Shown piece by piece: positions 10,901 through 23,400 of a stretch of 64,000 nt of DNA. This DNA is from Watersipora subatra. Taxonomy: Eukaryota; Bryozoa; Gymnolaemata; Cheilostomatida; Watersiporidae. The position numbers and the translations under genes are program-made. Where the stretch lies: positions 35,328,121-35,392,120 of the forward strand of contig NC_088711.1 in assembly GCF_963576615.1 (NCBI RefSeq). The letters are read 5' to 3'. Position 1 is the stretch's first letter; every line of letters starts with the position of its first letter. The notes beneath the pieces were generated by a model. It made no database searches, was not told the origin of the DNA, and worked only from the letters and a program-made list of their open reading frames with translations.

Positions 10901-13560
10901 CTAAGACAAAGAGTAGATGTGTATTAATACCAAGTCCTCCATAAGAATAAAGTACAAACTCGCTAGTTGTCCTTGGACTTTCCATTTGCAGAAGTCAAAT
11001 TTTAGCTTTCTAAAATAACGAGAGATTTTAGTTTTCTCTTTTTTAAAATCGTTTCCAATTTTCCTTAATGTTGATAGGTTATTTGAAGTGGTCTCTTTAA
11101 CAGTATGTATAGCAAGTTCATCTATAAAGTATTTGACCTGAGTGTCTTGAGTCTGCTGACTGAAGGTTTATACAAGTTAGCAGCCTGGATAATGTTACGA
11201 ACCCTGACAGCTCAGAGGGAAAGACTATGCATTGGAGCTCAAATGCAAGCACACTAAGTGAAGTCGTATAAAAACTTCCTTAATCACTGCCTCAACCAGC
11301 GAGTCTTGACAAAGTAAAAGGTCGTACTGTTAGTTAGTGTATACAATCTTTATAGTTCCATGTACCAACATACGGTATTTAATAAGTACTGCCAAAGAAC
11401 TCTTCTCCCCTGATCTTCCCACGAATTTAATTATTTTTATAATAAAACCACTTTAAATAAATTAAATTAAATAAACCACGGCCTACAGCAGCGTACTTAA
11501 GGGCGAGCAAAAACCTACGATACCTTGCATGTTGATCACACCTGGTGTGTAAAAGGTAGAAAAAATATTTAACAATTAATATACCCAACCACGCAACCAT
11601 CAAACTCAAGCAAGAGAAACTATTAACAGGCAACTTTGAGACGATTTCTGAGTCATGGAACGCAGTCTATTCTCATAAACCATTCTGTTAACAAACACTA
11701 GCATGCTGGCAGTCTTGTGTGCCATGAAATATCGTCATGTGTAATGAGTACGTACACAATTATTCTTAGATATGGTAAGGTGGTTGAGTGGTAAGATGGT
11801 CGCAAGCTTGACCGAGAACCTGAAGATTTGGGTGTGCTTCTCGGGTGGCGTAATTTTTTTCCTAATGTTCTTAGCGTGGCTTCAGACAGACACGGTTGTT
11901 ATTGTAAATCTTGACTATAACAGAATTTTGTGATAGTAAAGATTTACAATGTACGCACTCAATTCCGACTCTATGCACATATGTCTGCTCGCGGCACTCT
12001 GAATATAACTCAGCTAATCGTATCATTCCCCTTTTCTGGAGTTGAATAATCCTTTATAAATTTGACAAGATTAGCTCAACTCAGTGTACATAGTATGTTA
12101 TAACAAGCTGATCAATCTCTAAATATATAGTAGTACTGTATAAAGTCAGTATAAATAAGAAACTGTCTCCTCGCTATATTGATGTCGACTGCAGGATCGC
12201 TGCCACATTGTGTCAGCACAGGAAGCTACTATTGGAAATTCGTTAAACCGGATGTCAAACAGACCAAGTACTACTAACGCGCCTATTGTATAGCCCTTGA
12301 AACATTCTTATGCACGGGTAAATTTAAAAAGTGGATAATTCTAAAATGATCGCAGAGTTGACTTTTGAAATGCATCATTATTTCTAGAACATTTGCATTT
12401 TTTCTGTGCGTTATACAATCTATTATTAGTATTTAATATTTGCACTTACAAAAATACGATAAGCTATTCTTGAAAGTGTGCACTATGACTTCAAACGCAT
12501 CAATATATGTATACTGACAGGTTTTCTGGACACTGGCTGCTGTCACATTGCAATATGGGAGTTGTCAGGCTTTTTAGATGGCTCATAAAAAGTCCTATTA
12601 AACATTTGAATAAGCGTAAAATAGTTTATTACTTACTCCATCAACTGATAACTTATCTCATAAACAGAAGCAGTTTTACTTAGATAACTTACCTCATAAC
12701 AAAAAGCAATGTTACCTACTCTATCAACGGATAACTTACCACGCAAACAGAAAAAACAATGTAACTTTCTCAAACAACAAATAACTTACCATACAAACAG
12801 AAAGCATAAAGAAGGAGGAACTTCATGGTTGCAGATCGCAATTCCTAAAGAAAAAAATAATAAGAACCATAACAGAAAGAATTTGATGTAAATTTAATGA
12901 TGAGGTGCTTATGCATAAGAATGTAGCAGGTCGTCCTACAACTAAATGCAGATGAAAGGAAAACTAAGGGAGAATATCTTGTAAGATTTGTGACGCTTAG
13001 TTCTCCTTTACACGTTTAGATCTGCGCTACAGGTTGCTGGGAGCATCAGCTACTGCCAACATCTGTAACAGAGCAATTGGCTCCTTACATGTTGTGAGGT
13101 TAAAGAAACTACATGAGGGAACCCAGGCTAGCTTTGTGTACGAATGACAGCTGTGTTCACTAATGGATAGCTCATAGTATCACAGAGTTCTGGTAAACTG
13201 TCAAGATAAATACTACCAACTTTCTGCATGTGCTCCTTGCACATGCTGCATGGACATCTGTGCTCCTTGACAACCGTTAAACAACCATGGAGATCACATA
13301 ATAATCATTGAATTCGACAGTTTCACACTATTGAAGGTAATTTTGTTAGATTATGGCAAACCACTTGGGTTTTCTCAATCAGACATATCTATTGATGCAT
13401 TGACCACTTTGCCTATTTAATGAGTTTTCGTCTATCTGCAATTTGTTTTCAGTGATCATGATTATATCTGGCAACATTTTCCATTCCTCTTGGTATTTTA
13501 AAAACGCAAAATATATTGTTGTTGAAGCAATTTCAGTTGAATAACCTGTCTGTAATGTTT
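10901..13560. other. Non-coding stretch containing one SINE
   Basis: Apart from the SINE copy at 11.7-11.9 kb, I see no exon or RNA gene. Region 12620-12800 holds loosely repeated ataacttacc / aacagaaa words. Confidence 0.4.
11700..11905 (+). mobile_element. tRNA-derived SINE copy
   Basis: The sequence starts with the family core (gtgccatgaaatatcgtcat, gtgtaatgagtac, acacaattattc). It continues with a tRNA-like head, ggtggttgagtggtaagatg as A-box region and gaagatttgggtgtgcttct in the B-box position, then a body including cttagcgtggcttcagacag. The same order occurs in the other copies of the window. Confidence 0.7.
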
Positions 13561-13569
13561 AACTTATAC

Positions 13570-14203
13570 ATGAGCGCTGACACCAGTGACTACCAGATGA
13601 TACCAGTGACTACCACATAACACCAGTGACTACCAGATGACACCAGTGAATATCACATGACACCAGAGACTATTACAAGACACCAGTGACTACCAGATGA
13701 CACCAGTGACTACCATATGACACCAGGGACCACCAGATGACACCAATGACTACCAGATGATACTAATGAATACCACATGACACCGGAGACTACAACATAA
13801 TACCAGTGATTACCAAATGACACCAGTGACTACCACATGACACCAGAGACTACCAGCTGACACCAGTGACTATCAGATGACACCAGTGACTACCACATGA
13901 TACCAGTGACTACAACATGACACCAGTGACTACCACATGACACCAGTGACTACCATATGATACTAGTGACTATCACATGAGACCAGTGACTACCACATGA
14001 CACCAGTGACTGCCACATGAGACCAGTGACTATCAGATGACACCAGTGACTACCACATGACACCAGTGACTACCACATGAGACCAGTGACTATCAGATGA
14101 CACCAGTGACTACCACATGACACCAGTGACTGCCACATGAGACCAGTGACTATCAGATGACACCAGTGACTACCACATGACACTAGTGACTACTAGATGA
14201 CAC
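13570..14203. repeat. Satellite array, 20-bp unit, about 31 copies
   Basis: The unit caccagtgactaccacatga repeats with a strict 20-base period for about 630 bases. Sites within the unit vary (cacatga/agatga, cacc/gacc/tacc). Near 13980-14160 a higher-order repeat appears, in which groups of units with tgccacatgagaccagtgac recur about every 60 bases. Confidence 0.95.
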
Positions 14204-15219
14204 CATTGAGCAATAGATTTAGCAATATGGACAAACAGCCAACCAAACTTTTCGATCAACAATCTGAGCACACTTATGATATTTCTTTGATGATTACACA
14301 TTTAGCTGAACGCCTCCAGAAGATATTTGCCAATGAACGGACATCAACTAGACGAGAGTATTATTTGTTCAAAACATTTTTGGTAAATAATACAAACACC
14401 AGCTCAGTTATTGGCATTTGGATTTATTTTGGCAAAAATTTTCTTCTCTAAAGTAATTCAAATTAAAAAATTGATATTGTTCAGAGATTATTAAATGACA
14501 AACCTGATGACTTACCCTTACATGAGGGCTGGCAAGCAGCTGAGTTTGTAACAACCTGCGGACACTTGTCGAACAATGGCAGTGCTATACTGCATGTGCA
14601 TACAACTCGGAGCAATGCTAATAGGAACAGCTCAATGATCAATAACTGATTAGATCATGGAAAAAGAAAATACATGAATGAAGGCACATTGAATCCCAAT
14701 GGCTTTGACAAGATACTGCATTAAATATGCAGACCTTATTCTAGAACTGACTCTATTCTGTCCGCAATTTTAGAGCTGGTGGGAAGCATAGACTTGCATC
14801 CTAATATACATGACAAATAAATGTCTTGCGTTTTGGGATTTTGTTTTGCTGTTCCATGCAAATCAATGTCCCCCATGAAACCGGTGATGGTAAAAACATG
14901 TATACAGCCAATATTTATATGCAAACGGGTGACATTCCGACATAATGTGTAAAACATCTTGACTTAGACATTGAGTGCATCTGTTATAGCGCAGTACAAT
15001 CACCTTCAACTTACAAATGTAAATAAAACTATTTTATTTTTGAGCATTGCCACAAAACAGCAACTGCAATTCTGATAGTAGTCAATAACATTAAGCTTTA
15101 AAATGCTCATGTCGTGTAGTCCATAGCAATGGCATTTTAGCATTAATAGATATTTTGATGTGTTCCTCAGTATAGGCTATGAGCCGAGCAGGCAAAAGAG
15201 CTCTAAAAATGATGTTCCG
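14204..15219. other. Non-coding stretch between satellite and transposon
   Basis: No supported gene or repeat was recognised. Confidence 0.35.
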
Positions 15220-16362
15220 TTGGCACCCCCTTTCAGTGGCAATCTTTGCAGTGATTTAGACTAATTTTGGTATGGAGAATTCAAAACTGAAGAGTTGCCA
15301 TGGCTGCCATTCCACATGTAAACTATATACATGTATATACGTATATGTACATGTGTATATAATTGTATGGTTTAATAGCTTGATTTTACAAAAACAATTC
15401 AAAACACTATAATTATGTTTTATAACTTGACACTGCTAAATTATAGAAAATGATAAGATACAAGGTAAGTGCATTCATGGTTTGAGCTTTGACACGACTT
15501 GTGTAGCCCAGATACATGGCTCTCAAGAAATTAATTTGATAAACATTGACTAAGCACACAAGTCAAACATTTAGTCTCTGCCTAGAAAGCTGGAAAAAAC
15601 ACTTTTTAAAGAGCCTGAAAGGCCTGTTTCTAATGGTGTATGCCTTCAACTTGTCTACAAGGGCTCCCAGATTCACAGAACATGCTATTAGATACTGACT
15701 AACAACAGCAAAATTGAGTTTGCTGGGAGAAAACACAGTGATGTGAGTGAGCATTTTTTTAGACTTACAATACTTTGCCACTCAAACATTTAAGGTGAGA
15801 TAACAGGACTCATAATTCTTGTATAAAATAATTATTATGTAATTTAATTACATAATTAATAATCATTATTAAAATGGAAGGAATGCAGACATTGTAATCC
15901 GTATAAACCAGTAGTAGTGGCTACTGATCAAGATGCTTGTATTCAGTTTGAAAAATAACTAAATTTCAATCCAGCCAGGCATTAACCATTAGTCTTGCCT
16001 TTGTTTATCAAATGGACAAATAATACATGTATTCACTCTAGTTTATTGGTTTAAGCTGACTAAGTGGTGATGATTTCCTGAGTCAATGTTGTCCTGGCAT
16101 TTATTTAGTCACATGAAAAGAGTTGAAAACCTGCTACTCATGATACACCTAGTCAAGATGAAGACGAGCCACCAAAGAAAATCACAAGATTCAATTCTGC
16201 TGTCTATTTATACACATCAAGACCTGCATTAAACATGCATGCAAGATTTGTGAAAATAAGGTGCTGTACTACTCACACAAATCAACTACATGTACTTGCA
16301 AAGCTGTCCTTCATGTGGCCAAAACTGTGTCTGCTAGTATGTCCATCCATCTTGTAAATTAA

Positions 16363-17248
16363 CTTAAAGGTTGACTTGCAACAAAATTCACATTACAGTT
16401 ATTTGGTATCAAAAGATTCACCATGTCTTACTCTGTTGTGTTGTAAGTGCCAAATATGTGGAAATGTGATTACAAGCTCTTAAAAGCTCAAAAACGAAAA
16501 GCCGCCGTAGATTGGAATCTCTTTATTTCGATGACGTAGCCACGAAATTTGGTTATCGTCTTGTCACGTATGTTCTCACGTGAATTAAAAGGCCAATACA
16601 AAGCTCAATATAAAACTTATCGTAGTACTAGTTAATGACAAACACTCCGGGTTTTACCGAAGACCCCGTATCCAATATAGATGCTCGCTACTTTACAGTT
16701 TTATTTCAGCCTGGTCTAACTGGCAAGTCGTAATCTGATCATGTGGCCCAATACTTCGAAAATAATTTTTGCAGCACTTTTCGATTATCACAGGTGACCA
16801 ACAGGCTCGTCATGATTATCAGACAATGATATGTACTCCTTCAAGCTAAGGCTAAAAAATTAAACGAATTTTTACGGTAAGTTATAAGATATCAGTGCTA
16901 AAAGTGACAGCATTACGATGACGATAAAAAAGACGCGTAAGAACAATAGACATAGTTTTATTTAATGCGTGAAGTATATTTGTGAAAATATTTCCACAAA
17001 TAAGGTTGCAAGAAAGTGTAAACAGAAACCATCTCTCACAACTACATCACATTTGAGCCGTTTTGGAAAGGGAATCCAAGCTAGGGCGGTCTCGTGTGGC
17101 TGCGATTTTCTGTTCGTTTTTGAGCTTTTAAGAGCTTGTAATCACCTTTCCACATATTTTGCACCTACAACACAACAGAGTAAGACATGGTGAATCTTTT
17201 CATATCAAATAACGGTAATGTGAATTTTGTTGCAAGTCAACCTTTAAG
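16363..17248. mobile_element. Nested MITE-like element with about 135-bp terminal inverted repeats
   Basis: The left end cttaaaggttgacttgcaac, followed by aaaattcacattacagtta, attcaccatgtcttactctg, ttgtgttgtaagtgc, gtgattacaagctcttaaaa and gctcaaaaacgaa, is repeated in inverted order at the right end (17114-17248). The arms match at roughly nine in ten bases. The total is 886 bases with no transposase-like frame, so it is non-autonomous. It sits inside the larger 15.2-19.15 kb element and is the younger insertion. No clear target-site duplication: flanks are taaattaa and atatgatt. Confidence 0.85.
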
Positions 17249-17794
17249 ATATGATTTCTTCATTTGCTTTGACTATGATTGAGTAATTGATAACCAGTGC
17301 CCTGTATTGTTTTGCAGACCAGCTTGTACTGATATGGCACCAATGATTGGCTTCATAATGCCCTACAAGCAACTATGGCCCTCACATTGCCCAGACAGGA
17401 GCGGTGCACCTGTCTACATATGCAGATTGATTGAAGAATGCTGCTACTATCAAACAGGAAGAACGTGTACTTTGTAGAACTTTGGTCAAGATGTGATTGC
17501 TTTAGAGGTGGCCTCTCATAACAAGTGTTACGGTATGATGAGAATATCTGCATAATTCTCGATACACAACTGCGTAATTGGTGAAAATGTTGATCAATCT
17601 TGCCTCAACAGAATCAATTAAGATTGTTCACTACTTACCTATGGTATCATGGAAAATTTTTATGTAAGGTGGCAAGCGGAGAGCTGTGCTTCTAACTGCA
17701 GTTTGTGATTATTACAGCCCAGGTTCCCAGAGAGCAGCTGAGTTAGAAACCTTCTCAGAGGGCTAGTTCATATTTATAGCAGACATGGTCGAAC

Positions 17795-18560
17795 TACCAT
17801 AAATGCAGTGATTCCAAGCTATTGAGGATGTGGGGCCGTCTTTGTGGATGCTATGGGGCTTATTCAAGCCCTGCCTGCCAGTGCCATTCCTTTAACATTC
17901 AGTCAACTTGCTGATACAATTCTTGGTGTGCTTATTGCTCATACTAAGAAGTTCAAGGCCGCTTGTGTGGATTTTGTGATCAAAAACTTGCAAGAATAGA
18001 ACTACTAAGGCTACTAAGTTGGAAGATCAACTTCCAATGTAAAAATCTCATAGGTTTGTACGGTTTCTCTAGCTGTGATGCAGTTTCATCCTTTGCAGGC
18101 AATGGGAAAAAGAGTCATAGGAAACTCATCAAAACAAGTCGAGTCTGGGAATCATTGAAGTTTCGAGGCAACTTTATTCCCTCTGTGAGACTTACACATG
18201 CAGACTCTATGGCCAAGAAGAAAGCACCCAGGAAAATGGCACAGATTTCAACTGACTAAGGGACAGGCTTTTTGTGTCTAGGTCTAGGCCAGTCGGTTCC
18301 TCCCTTCAATCGTTGAAAAAACATGTGCATTGTCTCAATTATGTAGCAGCCACCTACATGCATATAGAAAGAGGCAACAACAACTTGTCGATGCACTATT
18401 TCCCCACCTGATATTCTACAAGCAGTTCTATGGGAGTGTCAAAAATCCAGGTGCCGAGGATACTTATGTGCCAGTATCACGGCAAAGCTGCCTTACATAG
18501 AGCTTTGCACATGGGTGCACTAAGACAAAACTGAAGCGAGAGTAGCAGAGGATGCAGATG
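17795..18560 (+). pseudogene. Decayed transposon-associated ORF (LIGLHAFTGCD-type family)
   Basis: Several plus-strand frames carry blocks of a protein family common in cnidarian, mollusc and fish transposon-rich genomes. Block 1, about 17835-17985, reads GLIQALPASAIPLTFSQLAD and KKFKAACVDFV. Block 2, about 18020-18190, reads NLIGLYGFSSCDAVSSFAGN, then GKKSHRKLIKTSRVWESL. Block 3, about 18420-18525, reads LWECQKSRCRGYLCAS...ELCTW, matching the family's C-terminal Cys-rich motif with several cysteines lost. Frame changes and stops separate the blocks, so it is dead. Family function is not established; I infer that it belongs to the surrounding inverted-repeat element. Confidence 0.6.
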
Positions 18561-19154
18561 GTAAGGATAATGACTAAGAACTTAACATATTGAACAAATA
18601 GTTAGGATATGCAATATTTTGAAACATTCCAGCTCCTTTAGTAAGACTGTTGATATTAGCTACTAATAATACTACTAATAATAATGCTAATAATAATCAC
18701 CATGTTCACACTGCTTGTAGCGTTCTTATTATTTTCTATGATCCATCATTGTTAGGTTATAAAACATAATTATAGTGTTTTGAATTTTTTGTTGTTAAAT
18801 AAAGCTATTCAACCTTACAATTATATACACATGTACATACACGTATATACATGTATATAGTTCACACATGTGTGTAACAATCATAGGATATGGAATGTTT
18901 GAAAATAGATAAATGAATTTTGACTTTACTACTGAAATTCCAAATCACTGTCAAATAATTATGATAAAAGTTGCAAATCTGATGCTTCTATGGAAAAAAT
19001 CTTATGTACAGGAGAGATACATCTTAAAATATCATTTTTATCAAATTTCTCATAAAGTGGGAATGGGCAGCCATGGCAACTCTTCAGTTTTGAATTCTCC
19101 GTACCAAAATTAGTCTAAATCACTGCAGAAATTGCAACTGAAAGGGGTGCCAAC

Positions 19155-20413
19155 AGAAGTGCAAGATAAACTGCCTTGGCCCATGGCCTAGTAGGCTTTA
19201 CCATGGCTACACATGTAGTCTTATTGCAAACCATCATACAGCATGTCCTATAACATAGTGGAGCAGATGGCTTGTAGATGGAGAGCTCAAGCAATCAATT
19301 TATTTTGTCTCACTGCAAATCTAGAAATACTCAGCAAAGTACATTATTGGTTATAAACAATCTTGGCATAAATAACATTGATCACTATAAAATAAATCAG
19401 AAATTAAAATTGGAGTCATCTGGACTAACCATGTAGAGGTGCTGGTTACAAATACATGTATACTCTAGATATGACTGGCATCATGTCCATCCAAGAATTT
19501 TATCAGCGACTAAATTGCTCAATATCACTTAAAAATATTACTTATTACAATATTAATTACATGAATGGTCGACACCACGTAAGTGATATAACTCAACAGA
19601 TGTTTTCCTCGACAGGATAAAGATTTTTCAGACAGCCTAAAGAAATTGCATCACACGTATGTTAAGATTAGGAGTTTCCATGAGGTATACTCCTCATTCT
19701 AATGAAGTCATCAAAGAAGACAAATGAAGCCATATAAATGTAATTTGGTTAACATTTAATTTCAGTCAGGCCGACTGAACTACTGTATCGTTGTATGTAC
19801 TGCATTCACCAAGCTTAATTTAAAGCCAGTTAATTTGGGTGCCCTACCAATCTGCGTTATTTGCCTGGACATTATCTTGATATCACTGGTTGAACCACAA
19901 TGGCTGAGCTTAATAAATTCAATACAATTTGATGGCAGGCTTTAACCTGACAAACTTGGTCGCCATCCATGAACTGGCTGACCAACTGCTAAAACTTTTG
20001 CCATAATACAAACATTGAATCCAGGTGCTTGATGGTGGAATAATGATGCTTGTATCGACATAAATCCAACTCAGATGAAGCTTTTGCTCAGCATGGCATG
20101 GTTTAGTGGGATATATATTAAATGCTATTTTTGAACTTTGGAAATAAAAAAGAATACTTAAATTACATTTCAGCCAAGCTTTGAAACCTCAACACCACTA
20201 GTGATGGATTTTATTCAATAGCCAAGTGTATTTTAATATAGAACCATCCACAAAAGCTATTCTATGCGCATATAACTGCAATTCACATGCCAAACAACGT
20301 ATCTTGTAGGACCTGTACACCTGACTTCAAGCCATCACTACATACAACCAATTACATGGCAACCTGCGTCAGCAACAATGAAAAAAAGAAGCATGTTATG
20401 TTTGGTGCATCGC
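19155..20413. other. Non-coding stretch downstream of RPL12
   Basis: No supported gene on either strand. It separates the transposon from the RPL12 3' end. Confidence 0.4.
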
Positions 20414-20419
20414 TTTATT
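20414..20419 (-). terminator. RPL12 polyadenylation signal AATAAA
   Basis: The minus strand reads AATAAA starting 27 nt after the RPL12 stop codon, giving an unusually short 3' UTR, as is common for ribosomal protein genes. Confidence 0.75.
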
Positions 20420-20445
20420 CAGCAACATATTTTAACAGACTGACT

Positions 20446-23400
20446 CTAAGAGTCTGGAACCTCCATTTCACCACTGCTAACAGCCTCAATGACATCATGT
20501 GGGTGCTGACCATCAATTGTGCAACCGACACTCTGGGCAGTTCCTAGTATCTCCCTAACAGTTCCTGCAAGTTCACGGGCCATGCTGCGAGGTCGCATAA
20601 TTCTTGCTATACCAACCACTTCATCAAAGGTGATGTCACCATTGTGCTTGACTAAAACGAGAATGCTTTAGAATTGAGCTACAGTTTTAAATGCTCATGT
20701 CAACCACGACAACACAATTTCCATCAACTTCCAGATAACCAGATTCAGAAGTGTTCTTAACATTAGTTACTGTGTATCCGTATAAAAATGATCTAAACAG
20801 CAGTGAAACACCCACCCATTCCAAGTTGATCTGTTCATACAGTTATCAGTGAAGACTGACAAGAATGTATTGCTACAGAAATGAGTACCTACATGTATAT
20901 AATATAGACCTTGCTGTTGAGCTACTGCCAAAATGTCTATGACAAGCGAAGGCTTTAGATATCAGCTTGAATTGATTCTTAACAGGACTGGCTTACTATT
21001 GTATGCCAAAAATATTATATGGAGCAGTCTTTGAACCAGAAACTTTTCTCCATTTTAAATTTAGAAAGCAGAAACATGACAACAGTTACACATTGTAAAT
21101 GCAACTAGCTCCATTTACAATGAGTACCTATTATGGACTAATAAAGCTGTTTATTATGTACGCTGTTATGAACTGTTTGGATAAAAAAGCCTGCAAAATA
21201 AAGTTTTCCCATCTCTCATAATCATCCTAATTTCAAGGAAATTATAAACCATTTGTTAATTGTTTAAAAGTAACTGTAACCAGTCGCTATGACCTATTTT
21301 GATGCTCAGAAAAAGCTCTAGTAATATTTAAATGATGTCGGGTAAACTGTAACTTAGTCTTATCAACCAAGTCCAACTTACCATTCTTCACTTTCTTCCT
21401 GTCTCTCGGTGGCTCTTTAAGGGCTTTGATGATCAATGCGGAAGCACTTGGAACAACCTCAACCTTGGCTTGACGATTTTGGATGGTGAGCTTACAAGTA
21501 ATTTTCAAGCCCTTCCAATCACCAGTCGCCTTGGCAATATCATCTCCAACCTTTTTTGGAGAGAGGCCGAGGGGACCAATTTTAGGAGCTAAAGTTGAGG
21601 TAGCACCAACCTCACCACCAACAGCTCTCAGATATACTGCAAAATTATAATACAGCCATAAAATAAACATAATAACGTAAAAATATATATTTAAACGCCA
21701 CCTTTATTCAAGCGCCACTGTGGGAGAAGGGTTGAAAAATAGAGCGTCATTTCTATTTGACTGCCACTTCCATTTGACCACCACTGCTATTTCACTGCCA
21801 TTATATGACCTTCTTGATCATTACAAAGCAATAATAGCACGTGATGAGTAGAAGTGTCCACAAAACCGTGCGAATTGAATTTAACTTGTGCCAAGTGAAT
21901 TTAACTTACGAAACACACACTTAACGCTATGTTTTAGTACATGAATGTATTTTTAACTATTTTACTGAACTTCAACTTTTTCATCGCTAAAATTTCATCA
22001 CCTTAACTGACCTCATTTAAACCTTCTTCAACCTAATTAGACAAGCTTGAGTGATGCTGCTTTGGTAATGAAGTGTACTTTTGTTAACAGATTAGGGAAG
22101 TTGTCTGATCCCTGACCCTCTGTTCAAAGCCGTTGCAACTCCATCTATGCCACTGGTTTTTGAAGGGAAAATATTACACGTATACTACTTTTCACACGAG
22201 GAATGCTGAGCCCGCTAAAAGCTACAGTGTATGCGAGGCAAAATACGGCTACCAAGAAACAGTTTCTATTACAGAGGGTCACAAAAGTTTAGTGTGCCGA
22301 ACGTGTTGCTGTCATGTCTCTCTCAGATGGCCGTTATCCGCACCGTCAGTCTCAAAGATAAAAGCTCCAAAAAGTAGTGTACATAGTGATGTTACATTTT
22401 ATTGCATACCATAACAACTAAATAGGTATTTGTTAGTTCTTTAGCGCATGTACTGAATTACAACAATTAAAGACACATTTTTCCATTGTAATATTCTGTT
22501 TAGGTGTTTTTTCAGTATGCTAACAGATTAATTTGTATTTAGATGTTTTATACAGAAAATGCGATGCAAGTAAATTTACATGAGCTAAGTCTTAGAATGC
22601 ATCAAGCTCATATGTCGAAGTATGACTGTATATATACAGACAAAACTACCAACGATTGCCTGAACATACAAGTTAAAAGTACTAATTGCATAATTGGTCT
22701 TTGATCTTCATAGTAAATTATAGTTTTAGAATTGTGTTTCTCGAAATTATTTTCAGCTAAACAATTCAAATTTCCACTGATTATCTGAGCAAGAAAATAC
22801 TTGAAGAGTTTGCTATGAACTTCAAAACAATGTGTACAACAATCACGACAAACTTCCACAGTAAAACAAAACCTATATATATATATATGTTGATATAAAG
22901 ATGCGATATAAAGATTTCAGTGCTATTCAAGCTGTTCCTCTGTTCTTATCATTAAAACGTATTGCAACTTGCCCCATACCCTTTGTGTTTCAACAAGCCC
23001 CACTTGACACTGAGTAATCAAAATGTTCATCCCAACTCAGGATGATGTAAAATCATGAAGTTGGTGGATGCATTGCGAAGAGAAAATGTCAATAGCTGCT
23101 TCCACTGACTTGTCACCACGGGATGATGTACAAAAATACGCAATTATCTAAATTTGGATATAAAAATAAAAGGGCGAAAAATTACCAATACATTTCACAA
23201 AATCATGGCTCACGCCAATTGCTGTTCTTTTCATTTCATGCAATCAACATATCTCATAAATGACATTGAAAGCTCTTTAGTTAGCAAAGTAAGAATTTAA
23301 AATTGTAAACAAGCAAGAAATTTAAGGAGTGTTTCAACGCGCCCCGCGTTGCAATGTGCTCTGCTCTCCCCCTACAGCTGAAGTTTCTGAAAACATTGTC

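Larger units (their letters stand above)
15220..19154 (+). mobile_element. Inverted-repeat DNA transposon, about 3.9 kb, degenerate
   Basis: The two ends are inverted copies. The left (15220-15300) reads ttggcaccccctttcagt, then gcagtgatttagactaattt, gagaattcaaaactgaagag, ttgccatggctgcc. The right end (19060-19154) has the same words on the other strand in the same order. Inversion continues inward: the left cacatgtaaactatatacat...gtatataattgta...acaattcaaaacactataat is matched by the reverse complement at about 18770-18870, with roughly 180 bases extra in the right arm. So the arms exceed 200 bp. The interior carries a decayed ORF (17.8-18.55 kb) and a nested inverted-repeat element. No target-site duplication is obvious. 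Confidence 0.8.

Noticed and set aside
3118-14203. CRISPR-like arrays among the regular repeats
   Set aside because: The repeats are contiguous tandem units without unique spacers, in animal DNA.
21287-21357. Extra C-terminal residues after the RPL12 second exon in the continuous frame
   Set aside because: A donor at 21381-21380 joins in phase to the real third exon, and the total then equals the family length exactly.
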